A stretch of DNA of 64,000 nt from Flavobacterium sp. Root901 (lineage in GTDB: Bacteria; Bacteroidota; Bacteroidia; Flavobacteriales; Flavobacteriaceae): positions 124,001-188,000 of the forward strand of contig NZ_LMJB01000006.1 in assembly GCF_001429765.1 (NCBI RefSeq), read 5' to 3'. Both the position numbers and the translations under genes were made by a program. Shown piece after piece: positions 40,557 to 48,664 of the stretch (positions are counted from its first letter, which is position 1; each line of letters opens with the position of its first letter). The notes beneath the pieces were generated by a model. That model was not told the origin of the DNA. It was given only the letters and a program-made list of their open reading frames with translations, and made no database searches.

Positions 40557-42185
40557 TTAGACCTGAATTACGCCTAAATTAAATGGTTTTTGAATAGGAG
40601 TGTGATTGGCAGCTTCTATTCCCATTGAAATCCATTTTCTGGTATCAAGCGGGTCGATAATAGCGTCTGTCCATAGTCGGGAAGCAGCATAATACGGAGA
40701 AGTCTGTTCGTCGTAACGTGCTTTTATTTTGTTAAAAAGTTCGGCTTCCTTGGCTTCGTCTACAATTTCTCCTTTTGCTTTAAGCGAAGAAGCTTCAATT
40801 TGTGCCAAAACCTTAGCGGCCTGCGTTCCGCCCATAACCGCAAGTTCTGCACTTGGCCAGGCAAAAATTAATCTGGGATCATAAGCTTTTCCGCACATCG
40901 CATAATTTCCTGCTCCGTATGAATTACCCACAATCACAGTAAATTTTGGTACCACAGAATTGCTTACCGCATTTACCATTTTTGCACCGTCTTTAATAAT
41001 ACCGCCATGTTCAGATTTTGACCCTACCATAAAACCGGTTACATCTTGTAAAAATACCAACGGAATTTTCTTTTGATTGCAATTTGCTATAAAACGCGTT
41101 GCTTTATCGGCGCTGTCAGAATAAATTACACCGCCAAACTGCATTTCTCCTTTCTTTGTTTTTACCACTTTTCGCTGATTAGCGACAATACCAACTGCCC
41201 ATCCGTCGATTCTGGCATAACCCGTAATTAATGACTGGCCGTAGCCGTCTTTATATGCTTCAAATTCTGAATTATCAACCAAACGTTTGATGATCTCCAT
41301 CATATCGTATTGTTCTGTTCGGGCTTTTGGAAGAATTCCATAAATGTCACTTTGTTCTAAAGCAGGTTTTTCAGCTTTTATTCGGCTGTAACCAGCTTTA
41401 TCAAAATCACCAATTTTATCTACAATATTTTTTATTTTGTCTAAAGCATCTTTGTCATCTTTGGCTTTATAATCTGTCACTCCGGAGATTTCACAGTGTG
41501 TTGTTGCCCCGCCCAAAGTTTCGTTATCAATAGTTTCGCCAATTGCAGCTTTTACCAAATAACTCCCGGCAAGGAAAATACTGCCCGTTTTGTCTACAAT
41601 TAAAGCTTCATCGCTCATAATAGGCAGATAAGCCCCACCGGCAACGCAGCTGCCCATAACGGCGGCGATTTGTGTGATTCCCATACTGCTCATTTGAGCA
41701 TTATTTCTAAAGATCCGGCCGAAATGTTCTTTATCAGGAAAAATTTCATCCTGCATAGGAAGATAAACTCCGGCGCTGTCTACAAGATAAATAATAGGAA
41801 GTCTGTTTTCGATTGCAATTTCCTGTGCACGCAGATTTTTTTTACCGGTAATTGGAAACCATGCACCCGCTTTTACGGTAGCATCATTGGCAACAACAAT
41901 ACATTGTTTTCCTTTTATATATCCAATTTTAACAACAACTCCGCCAGAAGGACATCCGCCGTGTTCTGCGTACATGCCTTCTCCGGCAAAACCGCCAATT
42001 TCAATATTATTTGAATTTGCATCCAATAAATATTCTATTCGCTCACGGGCTGTCATTTTTCCTTCGGCATGTAATTTCTCGATTCGTTTTTCTCCTCCGC
42101 CTAATTTTACTTTGGCAAATTTTTGTTTGAGTTCTGAAAGTAATAGTTTATTGTGATCTTCGTTTTTATTGAAGTTTAAATCCAT
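40557..42185 (-). CDS. Acyl-CoA carboxylase carboxyltransferase (beta) subunit, methylcrotonyl-CoA carboxylase-like
   Basis: The 542-residue protein has both carboxyltransferase halves: GGGEKRIEKLHAEGKMTARERI, NDATVKAGAWFPITGKKNLRAQEIA, VDSAGVYLPMQDEIFPD and GGAYLPIMSDEALIV in the N half; VFLQDVTGFMVG and VIVGNSYGAGNYAMCGKAYDPR in the C half. The AYLPIMSDE and GFMVG forms point to methylcrotonyl-CoA carboxylase (leucine breakdown). No biotin-carboxylase subunit is in the window. It is divergent from the TetR gene, 253 bp apart. Confidence 0.88.
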   Translation of the reverse strand: MDLNFNKNEDHNKLLLSELKQKFAKVKLGGGEKRIEKLHAEGKMTARERIEYLLDANSNNIEIGGFAGEGMYAEHGGCPSGGVVVKIGYIKGKQCIVVANDATVKAGAWFPITGKKNLRAQEIAIENRLPIIYLVDSAGVYLPMQDEIFPDKEHFGRIFRNNAQMSSMGITQIAAVMGSCVAGGAYLPIMSDEALIVDKTGSIFLAGSYLVKAAIGETIDNETLGGATTHCEISGVTDYKAKDDKDALDKIKNIVDKIGDFDKAGYSRIKAEKPALEQSDIYGILPKARTEQYDMMEIIKRLVDNSEFEAYKDGYGQSLITGYARIDGWAVGIVANQRKVVKTKKGEMQFGGVIYSDSADKATRFIANCNQKKIPLVFLQDVTGFMVGSKSEHGGIIKDGAKMVNAVSNSVVPKFTVIVGNSYGAGNYAMCGKAYDPRLIFAWPSAELAVMGGTQAAKVLAQIEASSLKAKGEIVDEAKEAELFNKIKARYDEQTSPYYAASRLWTDAIIDPLDTRKWISMGIEAANHTPIQKPFNLGVIQV

Positions 42186-42349
42186 GATATAATATTGATT
42201 TTACAAAATAGTGTTGGCTAATTTACAAAATCAATTGAAATAAACCGATTCCTTTATGAATAAGAAAAAGTTTTATAAGCATGGTTTATTTAAATACATC
42301 CAGACATACAATATTTAATTAAAAAAGAAGTAAAAGAAACTGGTTTGTA

Positions 42350-42370
42350 AAACATAGTCAAACTATGTTT
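42350..42370. promoter_or_regulatory. Inverted repeat related to the TetR operator
   Basis: AAACATAG (42350-42357), a 5-nt spacer TCAAA and CTATGTTT (42363-42370) form a perfect dyad. The outer half-sites AAACATA/TATGTTT are the same as the flanks of the operator at 43041-43066, with one base less between them. It lies in the gap between the acyl-CoA carboxylase gene and the TetR gene. Confidence 0.5.
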
Positions 42371-42419
42371 GTATGTGTTAGATTAATTACACCAAATATT
42401 TTCTTTAATTTGCTTTTTC

Positions 42420-42433
42420 ATACTAATTAGTAT
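42420..42433. promoter_or_regulatory. Palindromic operator before the TetR gene
   Basis: ATACTAATTAGTAT is a perfect 14-bp palindrome ending 5 bp before the TetR start codon. The same 14 bp form the core of the palindrome at 43041-43066. The placement fits autorepression. Confidence 0.8.
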
Positions 42434-42438
42434 TTTTT

Positions 42439-43029
42439 ATGTCTAAAGCTGCAAATACCCGACTTACAATCCTCAACAAAGCCTTTGAATTGATCTATAC
42501 CAAAGGATATCAAACTACAAGTATTGATGAAATTATTGCGACGACCCAAGTTACAAAAGGGGCATTTTATTATCATTTTAAAACAAAAGATGAAATGGGA
42601 GTCGCCATTATCGAAGAGATTTTAAAACCAACCATGCAGGAACATTTTATAAAACCAACAGCATTATCGCAAAATCCAGCTGAAGATTTTTATAATATGA
42701 TTTCGTATTTGTTGTTGGAAGATCCTTTTTTGCAGATACAATACGGCTGCCCGGTTGGAAACCTGACGCAGGAAATGACGCCGTGGAATACTAAGTTTAG
42801 TAAAGCTTTGACTGAATTGGTCGATTTATGGAAAAAGACAATTATAAATTCAATAGAAAAAGGAAAAGAATCTGGTTTAATCCGTAAAGATGTAGATGGG
42901 GAACAGGTCGCTTTTTTTATTTTATCCGGCTATTGGGGAATACGAAATTTTGGAAAACTTCAAAATGATAATTCATCTTATCTTATTTACTTAAAAGAAC
43001 TTAAGAATTATTTAAATGGCTTAAAATAA
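42439..43029 (+). CDS. TetR family repressor
   Basis: The 196-residue protein has an N-terminal TetR-type HTH: TRLTILNKAFELIYTKGYQTTSIDEIIATTQVTKGAFYYHFKTKDEMG, with recognition-helix residues in VTKGAFYYHF. The C-terminal ligand domain is of the TetR_C_11 or YcdC-like kind with GCPVGNLTQEM. A palindrome directly before the gene and an identical core in the promoter of the following operon suggest autoregulation and control of the downstream membrane proteins. The inducing ligand is unknown. Confidence 0.9.
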   Translation: MSKAANTRLTILNKAFELIYTKGYQTTSIDEIIATTQVTKGAFYYHFKTKDEMGVAIIEEILKPTMQEHFIKPTALSQNPAEDFYNMISYLLLEDPFLQIQYGCPVGNLTQEMTPWNTKFSKALTELVDLWKKTIINSIEKGKESGLIRKDVDGEQVAFFILSGYWGIRNFGKLQNDNSSYLIYLKELKNYLNGLK

Positions 43030-43040
43030 AATTATTTTTC

Positions 43041-43077
43041 AAAAACATACTAATTAGTATGTTTTTAAATATATTTG
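43041..43077 (+). promoter_or_regulatory. Promoter with 26-bp perfect palindromic operator
   Basis: A 26-bp perfect palindrome (43041-43066; core ATACTAATTAGTAT, flanked by AAAAAC and GTTTTT) sits between the expected -33 and -7 positions. The -7 element TATATTTG lies at 43070-43077. A bound repressor would block the polymerase. The start codon of the next gene is 21 bp after the -7 element. Confidence 0.85.
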
Positions 43078-43098
43078 CATTGTCTTAATCGAAAAACA

Positions 43099-43557
43099 AT
43101 GTATCAGTCACTATTAGAAGGCCATTCTTTTATAAGATGGTTCGTATTATTAAGCTTGTTATATTCTATTTATACAGCTTACAGAGGTTATTCTCAAAAA
43201 CTTTCTTTTACTAAAAAAGATAACCTCATCCGTCACTGGACAGCAACAATTGCCCATATTCAGTTAATTTTGGGAATATTAGTATATGTTCAGAGTCCTG
43301 TTGTGAAGTATTTCTGGAAAAATTTTAAAGAAGGAATTCAAAATTTAGACGCTTCATTTTTCGGAATTATCCATATTACTTTAATGCTTACTGCGATAGT
43401 TTTTATTACAATTGGTTCTGCTTTAGCCAAAAGAAAACTCACAGATGAGCAAAAATTCAAAACCATGCTTTTATGGTTTTCTATCGCCTTACTGATTATT
43501 TTTATTGCTATTCCGTGGCCATTTTCACCTCTTGCAAACCGACCTTATTTTAGATAA
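43099..43557 (+). CDS. Membrane protein, first gene of the TetR-controlled operon
   Basis: 152 residues with four membrane helices. The motif EGHSFIRWFVLLSLLYSIYTAYRGY, with IRHWTATIAHIQLILGILVY later, resembles cytochrome b561- or CopD-like four-helix proteins. The conserved histidines (H8 in EGHSF, H in RHW, H in AHIQ, H in IIHIT) could bind heme, but this is tentative. I chose the ATG at 43099, because a TTG extension would begin inside the -7 element. It is followed 2 bp later by a DUF3817 gene. Confidence 0.75.
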   Translation: MYQSLLEGHSFIRWFVLLSLLYSIYTAYRGYSQKLSFTKKDNLIRHWTATIAHIQLILGILVYVQSPVVKYFWKNFKEGIQNLDASFFGIIHITLMLTAIVFITIGSALAKRKLTDEQKFKTMLLWFSIALLIIFIAIPWPFSPLANRPYFR

Positions 43558-43559
43558 TT

Positions 43560-43871
43560 ATGAAAAATTTATTCCAAACCAATACCGGAAGATTACGAAT
43601 TATTGGATTCCTTGAAGGAAGTTCTCTCTTAATTTTGCTTTTTATAGCAATGCCAATGAAATATATTTTTGAAATGCCATTTTTAACAAGACCTGTCGGA
43701 ACAATTCATGGTGCCTTATTCCTGCTTTTTGTTTTTAATACCCTGAGCGTTGGTGTAGAGCAGAATTGGAAATTTAAAGATACCACATGGAAAGTGCTTT
43801 TGGCATGCATAATTCCGTTTGGAACTTTTTACATTGATTCTAAGATTTTAAGTAAAATTCAAAATCAATAA
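43560..43871 (+). CDS. DUF3817 family membrane protein
   Basis: 103 residues with the DUF3817 pattern: GRLRIIGFLEGSSLLILLFIAMPMKY, RPVGTIHGALFLLFVF and a C-terminal IIPFGTFYIDSKIL. Three hydrophobic segments. Members are small inner-membrane proteins of unknown function. Second gene of the TetR-controlled operon. Confidence 0.88.
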   Translation: MKNLFQTNTGRLRIIGFLEGSSLLILLFIAMPMKYIFEMPFLTRPVGTIHGALFLLFVFNTLSVGVEQNWKFKDTTWKVLLACIIPFGTFYIDSKILSKIQNQ

Positions 43872-43875
43872 AATC

Positions 43876-44082
43876 ATGATTTTTGTATTCAAAACAAACG
43901 TTGACAGCATTTCGAAAGTAAAAAAGGCTGCACCAAAACTGAATCAGTTATTTCCCAATTCAAAGTGGAATTTTGATCTTGAAGACTGCGATAATATTCT
44001 AAGATTTGAATGTAATGATGATGTTATCGAAAAGGTTATTTTTTTAATGAAAGTAATTGGCTTTGAATGTGAACCTTTATAA
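43876..44082 (+). CDS. Small HMA-fold-like protein without metal cysteines
   Basis: 68 residues with the beta-alpha-beta-beta-alpha-beta rhythm of a heavy-metal-associated domain (MIFVFKTNVDSISKVKKAAP, then FDLEDCDNILRFE and EKVIFLMKVIGFECEPL). The metal-binding CxxC loop is missing; at that position it reads TNVDS. It is therefore unlikely to be a copper chaperone. Third and last gene of the TetR-controlled operon, 4 bp after the DUF3817 gene and before a strong terminator. Confidence 0.75.
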   Translation: MIFVFKTNVDSISKVKKAAPKLNQLFPNSKWNFDLEDCDNILRFECNDDVIEKVIFLMKVIGFECEPL

Positions 44083-44085
44083 AAC

Positions 44086-44117
44086 AAAAAACCATCTGCC
44101 GTGACAGATGGTTTTTT
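44086..44117. terminator. Bidirectional stem-loop terminator
   Basis: A 13-bp perfect stem (AAAAAACCATCTG, 44086-44098, with its complement at 44105-44117) closes a 6-nt loop. It lies between the convergent TetR-operon tail and lpxD. Confidence 0.92.
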
Positions 44118-44142
44118 AAATATAACTAAATTTGTAATTGGA

Positions 44143-45141
44143 TTATTTTTTAGGGTCACAGACCATTCGTTTTAACATTGCCCATTGTTTTAAAGCATAA
44201 CGGGCTTCAACAGCAGGATATCCGAGCATTGTTTTTCCCGCAGGAACGTTTCCCGTAACACCAGACCCGGCACCAATTACAGCGCCGTCGCCAATTATAG
44301 TATGGTCTTTTATAGAAGCGCTTCCGCCAATAATAACACCGTTTCCTAAAGTTACAGAACCTGCCAAACCACTGTTGCCAGCCATGATACAGAATTTACC
44401 TAACTTGCTGTTGTGCCCAATCTGAACCAGATTATCAATTTTACAGCCGTCTCCTAAAATTGTCGAACTAAATTTTCCGCGGTCAACGCAGGAATTTGCT
44501 CCAATTTCAACTCCGTTTCCAATGATTACATTTCCAATCTGCGGAATTTTTACTAAACCTTTTTCAGAACAGGGACGAAAACCAAAACCATCTGCACCAA
44601 TTGTTGCATTTGGATGAATAATACAATCATTCCCAACATGACAGCGTTCCCGAACTACTGTTCCCGACCAGATAATAGTATTTTTTCCAATAGTACATTC
44701 ATCAAGAATAGTCACATTTGGGTATATTGTCGCATTGGCACCAATTTCAACTTTTGGACCAATATAACACCCAGCACCAATATTTGCACCTTCTCCAATT
44801 ATGGCTGTTTCGTCGATTGTGGCTGTTTTGTGAATATTAGTACGAAATAAAGGAGCAGGAGGAGCAAAAAGTGCCAGAATCTGCGACATGGCTAAATCGG
44901 CATTTTTAACTTTAATAAAAGCGCGGTTTTCACCAGGTTCAATCGAAATATCTTCATTAACTACTGCTACTGATGCATTTGATGCAGACCAGTATTTTTC
45001 ATATTTTTTATTTCCTATAAAAGAAATTTCAGAAGTTGTAGCTTTTTCTAATTGCTCTGTTGCCGTAATGCTTTGTGAAGTGGTGCCGTAAATTACACCA
45101 TTAATTACTTCATTAATTTCTTGAATTGAATAGGACTTCAT
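44143..45141 (-). CDS. lpxD: UDP-3-O-acylglucosamine N-acyltransferase
   Basis: Adds the N-linked 3-hydroxyacyl chain in lipid A synthesis. The 332-residue protein has an N-terminal uridine-binding domain (ISFIGNKKYEKYWSASNASVAVV) and a hexapeptide beta-helix from about residue 100. The catalytic His243 lies in NLVQIGHNSKLG, and TIGADGFGF is the family signature. The C-terminal helix contains ALKQWAMLKRM. It stands alone, away from lpxA, lpxC and fabZ, so this may be a second, dispersed copy; the other copy would be outside the window. Confidence 0.92.
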   Translation of the reverse strand: MKSYSIQEINEVINGVIYGTTSQSITATEQLEKATTSEISFIGNKKYEKYWSASNASVAVVNEDISIEPGENRAFIKVKNADLAMSQILALFAPPAPLFRTNIHKTATIDETAIIGEGANIGAGCYIGPKVEIGANATIYPNVTILDECTIGKNTIIWSGTVVRERCHVGNDCIIHPNATIGADGFGFRPCSEKGLVKIPQIGNVIIGNGVEIGANSCVDRGKFSSTILGDGCKIDNLVQIGHNSKLGKFCIMAGNSGLAGSVTLGNGVIIGGSASIKDHTIIGDGAVIGAGSGVTGNVPAGKTMLGYPAVEARYALKQWAMLKRMVCDPKK

Positions 45142-45436
45142 TGATAATTTTTAATCGACTTAGGGTTATTTTTTGTCAAATAAAATAAAATAGATTTTAA
45201 TTACCTAATATTTTTTTCTAGTTTCTTAATGAATATTTAAAATAGAAGTTTAAATATTACAAAATTAACATTTTAACTATTAATTTTTTGATAGTTTTTT
45301 AATGCTGAAGATTGCTGTGTCTCATCTTTTAGTAAAAATGACCTAAAGTGTTAATTTTTTTTAATCAATGATTTATTGATAAGTAGTGACTTACAATTCT
45401 TTTGTTAACGATTTAATTTAGTGCCGATTAAATAAA
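45142..45436. other. AT-rich intergenic stretch upstream of lpxD
   Basis: About 295 bp of very AT-rich sequence between lpxD and the msrB terminator. I see no open frame, RNA gene or repeat; it probably holds the lpxD promoter, but no convincing -7 element stands out. Confidence 0.5.
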
Positions 45437-45437
45437 A

Positions 45438-45470
45438 AAAAGCGATTCACTTTTTAAAGGAATCGCTTTT
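45438..45470 (-). terminator. Stem-loop terminator after msrB
   Basis: AAAAGCGATTC (45438-45448) pairs perfectly with GAATCGCTTTT (45460-45470). On the minus strand it ends in a U run, right after the msrB stop. Confidence 0.9.
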
Positions 45471-45474
45471 AAAA

Positions 45475-45921
45475 TTATTCTTTAATTTTTGATAAAGAAA
45501 CAGCATTGATACAGTATCGTAAACCACTTGGCGGCGGCCCATCCGGAAAAACGTGTCCCAAATGCGCATCGCATACATTACAGACTACCTCAACACGAAT
45601 CATTCCGTAAGATTTGTCGGCATGATAACCAATTGCGTTTTCTTTAATTGGCTGTGTAAAAGAAGGCCATCCTGTACCGGATTCAAATTTTTCACTCGCA
45701 TCAAAAAGAACCGTTCCGCAGCATTTACATTCATAAATACCCGGATCAAATAAGCTGCATAATTCAGAGCTAAAAGATCTTTCAGTTCCTTTTAAACGTG
45801 TTACCTGATATTCTTCAGGAGTTAAAAGCTGTTTCCATTCTTCATCTGTTTTTTCCACTCTCTTTTCAGGAGCTGGATTTCCTTTATTTGTAAAATGAAT
45901 TACGTCTGCCCATTTTATCAT
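45475..45921 (-). CDS. msrB: Peptide-methionine (R)-S-oxide reductase
   Basis: Repairs methionine-R-sulfoxide in proteins. The 148-residue protein has two zinc-binding CxxC pairs (CKCCGT and CNVCDAHLGHVF), the substrate region ESGTGWPSFTQPI, and the catalytic cysteine in LRYCINAVSL. No signal peptide, so it is cytoplasmic. Upstream is a short repeat array and prfB. Confidence 0.94.
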   Translation of the reverse strand: MIKWADVIHFTNKGNPAPEKRVEKTDEEWKQLLTPEEYQVTRLKGTERSFSSELCSLFDPGIYECKCCGTVLFDASEKFESGTGWPSFTQPIKENAIGYHADKSYGMIRVEVVCNVCDAHLGHVFPDGPPPSGLRYCINAVSLSKIKE

Positions 45922-45948
45922 AACTTTCGTTTTTGTTTCTAATGTTAT

Positions 45949-46003
45949 TGTTTCAAGTTTCAGGTTACTGTGACTGAAAACTGCGACTGCGAACTGAAAA
46001 ACG
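45949..46003 (+). repeat. Degenerate GTTTCAAG/CTGAAAACTG array
   Basis: A run of related words (GTTTCAAGTTTCAGG, GACTGAAAACTG, GCGAACTGAAAAAC) between the prfB stop and msrB. It belongs to the same loose family as the arrays at 54814-54915 and 61111-61254. Confidence 0.55.
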
Positions 46004-46009
46004 TTAGAA

Positions 46010-47108
46010 TTATTCTTCTTCCTTTTGTCCCATCATCATAAGATAGGCTTTTAGGAAACCATCAATATTTCCATTCATTACACCGTCAACATCGCTTGTT
46101 TCATAACCTGTACGAACGTCTTTTACTAATTTATAAGGCTGCATTACGTAATTACGAATCTGCGAACCCCATTCGATTTTCATTTTTCCGGCTTCAATAT
46201 CAGCACGTTGTGCTTGTTGTTTCTTTAATTCAATTTCATACAACTGAGAACGCAGCATTTGCATGGCACGCTGTCTGTTGTCTTGCTGTGATCTTGTTTC
46301 AGAACACTGTATCTGGATTCCGGTTGGTTTATGAACCAATTGAACTTTTGTTTCCACTTTATTCACATTTTGTCCTCCGGCACCGCTTGAACGGGAAGTT
46401 GTAATCTCGATGTCTGCAGGATTGATGTCAATTTCAATACTGTCATCCACCAACGGATAAACATAAACAGACACAAATGAAGTGTGGCGTTTGGCATTAC
46501 TGTCAAAAGGAGAAATCCTAACCAAACGGTGAACCCCGTTCTCGCCTTTTAAATATCCAAAAGAATAATCGCCTTCAAACTCTAAAGTTACGGTTTTAAT
46601 TCCGGCAACATCACCTTCCTGAAAGTTAAGTTCTTTGATTTTATAGCCATAACTTTCGCCCCACATCATGTACATACGCATTAGCATTCCGGCCCAGTCG
46701 CAGCTTTCAGTTCCTCCGGCTCCTGCAGTAATTTGTACCACGGCGCTTAAACTGTCACCTTCGTCAGAAAGCATGTTTTTAAACTCGATATTTTCAATAT
46801 GGGTTTGAGTTATATTGTATTGTTCATCTAACTCTTCTGTAGAAAGTTCCCCTTCTTTATAAAAATCATGTGCCAGCTGTAATTCATCTGTAAGAGCTAC
46901 GGCTTTATCATAATCTTCAATCCATTTTTTTTTGTTTCGAAGATTTTTTACAAGATTTTCTGCTTCTTTTGGATTGTTCCAAAAATCCGGAGCAAAAGTT
47001 TTTTCTTCTTCGTTTGCAATTTCGATTAGCTTGGCATCAACGTCAAAGATACCTCCTCAACGCACCAAGGCGCTCCACAATACCTTTTACTTGTTCGGCT
47101 GTTGTCAT
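46010..47108 (-). CDS. prfB: Peptide chain release factor 2, with programmed +1 frameshift
   Basis: RF2 reads UGA and UAA stops. Translation starts at ATG 47108 ([21 protein letters not shown]), meets an in-frame TGA at 47045-47043, and continues in the +1 frame as [17 protein letters not shown]. Total length is 365 residues, equal to E. coli RF2. The anticodon-like SPF is in [16 protein letters not shown], and the GGQ motif is in [17 protein letters not shown]. The frameshift makes RF2 levels self-limiting: low RF2 favours shifting. Confidence 0.97.
47043..47057 (-). promoter_or_regulatory. prfB autoregulatory frameshift site
   Basis: On the minus strand the site reads AGGAGGTATCTTTGAC: an internal Shine-Dalgarno-like AGGAGGT (47057-47051), the slippery CTT codon and the in-frame TGA followed by C. 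This is the canonical RF2 recoding signal, and its Shine-Dalgarno part is strong despite the weak Shine-Dalgarno use of Bacteroidetes genes. Confidence 0.95.
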
Positions 47109-47498
47109 AAATTAATAACTTGTTTTTAAGTGTTTTTGTTGCTATTACGCTAATTTCCACAAAATAGTAGTGCGTAATTTTGTTTTACAAAAATAAGATT
47201 TAGTTTTTAGAATACAGCATTAAATTTTAATGGAGAAAATCAGCAAAAGAGATTTATCCTTCTGGCTGCTTAAGTTCCGCATTTCACGGATATACGGAAA
47301 ATGAAGTTTCCCGGGACAAAAAATAGTTTCAAAAACTGCAAATAATTTTTGAATTATTAATGGTAGTTTTATATGTTTTTTATAAATATTACGTTAATTT
47401 GGTTCTATGGTAATTCACAAGTTAAAATTTATTAAAACTTGGGATTAATAACTAACAGTAATACGTAATTTTGCTGTCCAAAAAAGATATAGTTTTAT
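47109..47498. other. Intergenic region between prfB and ltaE
   Basis: 390 bp without a convincing gene. It holds the ltaE -7 element (47466-47473) and a second, very similar TAATTTTG at 47175-47182 in a CGTAATTTTG context. Between them is a more GC-balanced block (about 47255-47320) with the small inverted word TTCCGCATTTCACGGATATA/CGGAAAATGAAG. A small RNA is possible but nothing proves it. Confidence 0.35.
47466..47473 (+). promoter_or_regulatory. -7 element of ltaE
   Basis: TAATTTTG, 25 bp before the ATG, matches TAnnTTTG. A TTG at 47439-47441 could be a weak -33 element. Confidence 0.6.
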
Positions 47499-48518
47499 AT
47501 GGAAATAAATTTAATTAGCGATACCATTACCAAACCATCCTACGAGATGCTGCAGTATATGTTTAACGCTCAGGTTGGCGACGACGTATACAAACAAGAT
47601 CCTACAGTTATCGAATTAGAGACAAGAGTAGCCGAATTTTTTGGTATGGAAGCTGGACTTTTTTTTCCGTCTGGAACTATGGCGAATCAAACCGCAATTA
47701 AACTTCATACACAGCCCGGAGAGCAATTAATTGCTGATAAATATGCACACGTTTTTCATTATGAAGGAGGAGGAGTTTCTTTTAACAGCGGCGTTTCATG
47801 CTGTCTGCTTGACGGAAACCGCGGAATGATAAATGCGGCCCAGGTTGCCGCTGCAATTAATGACCCCGAATTTTATCATAGTCCGTTAACAAGTTTGGTT
47901 TGTGTAGAAAACACGACCAATAAAGGCGGCGGAGCCTGCTACGAATTAGATGATTTAAAAGAAATAAAAAAAGTCTGCGATGCCAATAGTTTAAAATTCC
48001 ATTTAGATGGAGCTAGAATTTGGAATGCGTTAGTAGCAAAAAGACAGAATCCGAAGGAATTTGGAGCCATTTTCGATACTATTTCGGTTTGTCTTTCTAA
48101 AGGATTAGGTGCTCCAATTGGTTCCGTTTTATTAGGAAGCAAAGCAGATATACACAGAGCATTAAGAATCAGAAAAATACTTGGAGGCGGAATGCGTCAG
48201 GTGGGTTATTTGGCCGCTGCCGGATTATATGCGTTGGCAAACAATATTGAACGTCTTGCAGAAGACCACAGAAGAGCAAAAGAAATTGGAGCAATTTTAA
48301 GCACAAAATCATGGATTTCTGCCGTAGAACCAGTAGAAACCAATATTTTGATTTTTTCTTTGGCAGAAGGCTACAGCGATCAGCTTTTGATTGAAAAATT
48401 AAAACAGAAAAACATTTTAATAAGTTCCTTAGGACATAACAAACTCCGAATAGTGACCCATTTAGATTACAAAGAAGTAATGCATACTTATGTGTTGGAA
48501 ATGTTTTCGAAAATTTAA
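47499..48518 (+). CDS. ltaE: Low-specificity threonine aldolase
   Basis: PLP enzyme that splits threonine or allo-threonine to glycine and acetaldehyde. The 339-residue protein starts MEINLISDTITKPSYEMLQY and has GDDVYKQDPTV, FFPSGTMANQTA, the KFHLDGARIWNA segment with the PLP-binding Asp, and the cofactor lysine in SVCLSKGLGAPIGS. The length is standard. It is followed by a repeat-rich intergenic region with a terminator. Confidence 0.93.
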   Translation: MEINLISDTITKPSYEMLQYMFNAQVGDDVYKQDPTVIELETRVAEFFGMEAGLFFPSGTMANQTAIKLHTQPGEQLIADKYAHVFHYEGGGVSFNSGVSCCLLDGNRGMINAAQVAAAINDPEFYHSPLTSLVCVENTTNKGGGACYELDDLKEIKKVCDANSLKFHLDGARIWNALVAKRQNPKEFGAIFDTISVCLSKGLGAPIGSVLLGSKADIHRALRIRKILGGGMRQVGYLAAAGLYALANNIERLAEDHRRAKEIGAILSTKSWISAVEPVETNILIFSLAEGYSDQLLIEKLKQKNILISSLGHNKLRIVTHLDYKEVMHTYVLEMFSKI

Positions 48519-48524
48519 AAGGGG

Positions 48525-48664
48525 CTGAGGTACTAAGATGCTAAGGTTCTAAGATTTAATGTAGAGACGCACAGCTGTGCGTCTTTTTTTATGCACCAAT
48601 GTTTGAATTTACGGAAGAAAACCTTAGCATCTTAGTACCTTAGCACCTCAGAATCTCAGAACCT
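48525..48664. repeat. Nested inverted CTAAGATG-type repeats around a terminator
   Basis: Left arm (48525-48556: CTGAGGTACTAAGATGCTAA and onward) and right arm (48618-48664: CCTTAGCATCTTAGTACCTT and onward) are largely complementary. They enclose the palindromic terminator at 48565-48590. The right arm runs into the stop codon of ybaB. The same word family occurs at 4731-4768. Confidence 0.75.
48565..48590. terminator. Terminator built on a 20-bp perfect palindrome
   Basis: AGACGCACAG (48565-48574) and CTGTGCGTCT (48575-48584), followed by T7. It lies between the convergent ltaE and ybaB genes. Confidence 0.88.

Noticed and set aside
42186..42438. TetR control of the divergent acyl-CoA carboxylase gene
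   Set aside because: The clear palindrome lies at the TetR start codon, not near the carboxylase start, and I find no convincing -7 element for the carboxylase to judge overlap with the dyad at 42350-42370. Left open rather than claimed.
46010..47108. prfB as a pseudogene because of the in-frame TGA
   Set aside because: The stop lies in the conserved CTTTGAC recoding site with an upstream AGGAGGT, and the joined product has the exact expected length.
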